From positions 144,494 through 151,408 of the forward strand of contig DDUX01000070.1 of assembly GCA_002345025.1 (NCBI GenBank): a stretch of DNA of 6,915 bases, written 5' to 3'. This document shows, in pieces, positions 5,526 through 6,915 of the stretch (within the stretch, counting starts at the first letter, position 1; every line of letters begins with the position of its first letter). This DNA comes from Candidatus Accumulibacter iunctus. Lineage in GTDB: Bacteria > Pseudomonadota > Gammaproteobacteria > Burkholderiales > Rhodocyclaceae. The translations under genes and the position numbers were made by a program. Below the pieces are notes generated by a model. That model made no database searches, was not told the DNA's origin, and saw only the letters and a program-made list of their open reading frames with translations.

Positions 5526-6857
5526 TCAACGCGGCGCCTGGAAACGCGAGATCAGCAGCTCCCGGATGTCGGCGAGGTCGCCTTTGCGGAAGGGACTGAG
5601 CCGCACGATCAGCCGCGCGGCGAGATCCTCGTCGATACGGGCGAGCAGGGCTTCGTCGAGCGCCGGAAAGACTTCCTGCCACGGCGCGAGGACACCGTCG
5701 TCGCTGGCGATGCGCTGCAGCTGTGCGATCGGTTCGAGCGCACGGAAGTCGAGAAGCGCCCGCGCGCGCGCCTCCGCTGCCGCCAGTCGTTCGTTCCGGC
5801 GTCGTGCACGTTCGGCATCGAAGAACCGGGTCACCGCCGCCTTTTCCTCTTGCTCCCTCCTGATCGCCGCGTCGCGCTGCGCCTCGGCCTCCCGGCGTTG
5901 CGACGCGTCCTGCAATCGCTCACGTTGTCGGGCTTCCTCGGCGAGATCCCTGACTCCGACTTCCAGTTGCCAGGTCCGTCCCCGATGCCGGATGACCAAG
6001 CGGTGCAGACGTCGGATCGGCAGCGCTGCAACCCCGTCATCGCTCGTCATCGCCTCTGTTGGCTCATCGCGATACCCGTAACCCGTCGCTGCACGCCAGG
6101 CAGACAGCTGCGCCCCCTTGACGTGCTCCCCGGAGGCCCGCTCGGTCAGCCGTACGCAGAGCATGTCGCCCCGCCCGGTGATCTGCACCCGCAGGCCGTC
6201 GACGAAGAAGCTGACCTCTCTTCGCGGCCTGTCCTCGTCCACCTCCGAAGGCGCAGTAGGGCGATCGTCGTCGAACGACTCCGGTGAGAACGCAGCGGCG
6301 ACCGGCATGCCAAGGTCGAATGCGGCGTCCTCGTCGACCTCGGGAGTCGTTTCTTCGGCAACACGCCCCGAAACGAATGGCCCGGCTTGCGCCCTACCCG
6401 AAAACGCCAGCGCGATACCCGTCGGGAGAACGAAGACAGACAGACGGCCAACCTGCTGGCGAGCGGATGGCTGCAGCGCCTGGACCGCTCGCTCGAACGA
6501 GGTCGCCGAAGGCCCGAAACGCCGGGCATGCGCGAGATAACGTTCGAGGCAAAGGTCGCAGCGAAGCAGGTGGTGGAGGACCGCGAAGAACCACTCGCCG
6601 TCGACCACTTCCCATTCGTGCGCCGCGCGGTAGAAGTGCTGCATCCGGGACGCCCCGAGGTGTGGTCCCGCCGGTTCCACCACCGGACGTCCGGCCAGCC
6701 GGGCCAGGATCACACTGTCGGCCAACCGTCCGCGACAATACCCGCACTGGGCGATGTGCTGCCCGATCGGCGCGCGCATGATCGCCGGCGCGAGGCCAAG
6801 ATCGCGGTCGCGGAACTGGATGATTTCGTCGTCGCTGATGTGATGGATCAAGCCCAT
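5526..6857 (-). CDS. Twin zinc-finger (anti-sigma-like), coiled-coil protein of unknown function
   Basis: I do not recognise this 443-residue protein as a whole. Residues 8-55 resemble a ZAS anti-sigma zinc module: an acidic helix (SDDEIIQFRDRDL) and then H34-X3-C38-X2-C41. A second HX3CX2C follows at H96, C100 and C103, within WFFAVLHHLLRCDLCLERYL. Residues 139-153 are mildly hydrophobic but too short and broken by Pro and Gly for a confident membrane helix. Residues 165-213 are acidic and Pro-rich, probably a linker. About 213-302 look like alternating beta strands, an Ig- or transthyretin-like fold (FFVDGLRVQITG, MLCVRLTERASG, HRLVIRHRGRTWQLEVGV). Residues 303-370 are a highly charged coiled coil. 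Residues 372-443 form a helical module ending LSPFRKGDLADIRELLISRF. It is probably a cytoplasmic regulator or scaffold. No clear Shine-Dalgarno precedes the ATG at 6857, and a frame open from the right edge ends at 6848, overlapping this start, so coupling to an upstream gene is possible. Confidence 0.82.
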   Translation of the reverse strand: MGLIHHISDDEIIQFRDRDLGLAPAIMRAPIGQHIAQCGYCRGRLADSVILARLAGRPVVEPAGPHLGASRMQHFYRAAHEWEVVDGEWFFAVLHHLLRCDLCLERYLAHARRFGPSATSFERAVQALQPSARQQVGRLSVFVLPTGIALAFSGRAQAGPFVSGRVAEETTPEVDEDAAFDLGMPVAAAFSPESFDDDRPTAPSEVDEDRPRREVSFFVDGLRVQITGRGDMLCVRLTERASGEHVKGAQLSAWRAATGYGYRDEPTEAMTSDDGVAALPIRRLHRLVIRHRGRTWQLEVGVRDLAEEARQRERLQDASQRREAEAQRDAAIRREQEEKAAVTRFFDAERARRRNERLAAAEARARALLDFRALEPIAQLQRIASDDGVLAPWQEVFPALDEALLARIDEDLAARLIVRLSPFRKGDLADIRELLISRFQAPR

Positions 6858-6915
6858 CGTCGGATTGGCCCTATCGCGTCCGCCCTAACGGTCATGACTG
6901 TCGAGATACCCCGGA

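Noticed and set aside
4805..5599. Plus-strand frame of 264 codons across the ARPP-1 gene
   Set aside because: It is antisense to a protein with conserved ARPP-1 blocks and shows no signal, domain or ribosome site of its own.
5367..6287. Plus-strand frame of 306 codons antisense to the twin-zinc-finger gene
   Set aside because: It has no domain character, while the minus-strand frame has ordered zinc motifs, strands and a coiled coil spanning its entire length.

Overview
The window is GC-rich throughout and looks like a proteobacterial chromosome, most likely betaproteobacterial. The basis is a periplasmic GltI very close to the enterobacterial Glu/Asp binding protein, a soluble M61 peptidase coupled to pdxH, and decayed toxin-antitoxin debris. 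Rhodocyclales (for example an Accumulibacter-like genome) is my guess at lineage. That is inference, not something the sequence proves.

Layout. (1) 13-918, minus: gltI, the periplasmic glutamate/aspartate-binding protein. Its permease and ATPase genes would lie beyond the left edge. (2) 919-1129: a divergent promoter region of about 210 bp. (3) 1130-3543, plus: a two-gene operon of an M61-family PDZ metallopeptidase and pdxH, joined by an ATGA stop/start overlap. (4) 3544-4384: a scar region holding an 86-bp inverted-repeat unit, a DUF5615 toxin cut after about 44 residues, its intact DUF433 antitoxin partner, and a broken fragment of a P-loop ATPase whose stop codon overlaps the antitoxin start. 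All of these read minus. (5) 4385-5383, minus: an ARPP-1-type (DUF6569) protein of unknown function. (6) 5384-5525: a spacer with two small hairpins. (7) 5526-6857, minus: a 443-residue protein I cannot assign to a full-length family. It has two zinc-binding anti-sigma-like HX3CX2C motifs, a predicted beta domain, a long charged coiled coil and a small C-terminal helical module.

How the parts relate. GltI and PdxH are ordinary metabolism (amino-acid uptake and the B6 salvage/final step). The M61 peptidase is probably co-translated with PdxH but has no evident functional link. Region 4 reads as the remains of an accessory or defence insertion trapped between housekeeping genes, with only the antitoxin still whole. 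The most interesting intact gene is the twin-zinc-finger protein at 5526-6857. It looks like a regulator or scaffold rather than an enzyme and may be translationally coupled to a gene beyond the right edge. I found no tRNA, rRNA, CRISPR array, complete insertion sequence or origin.
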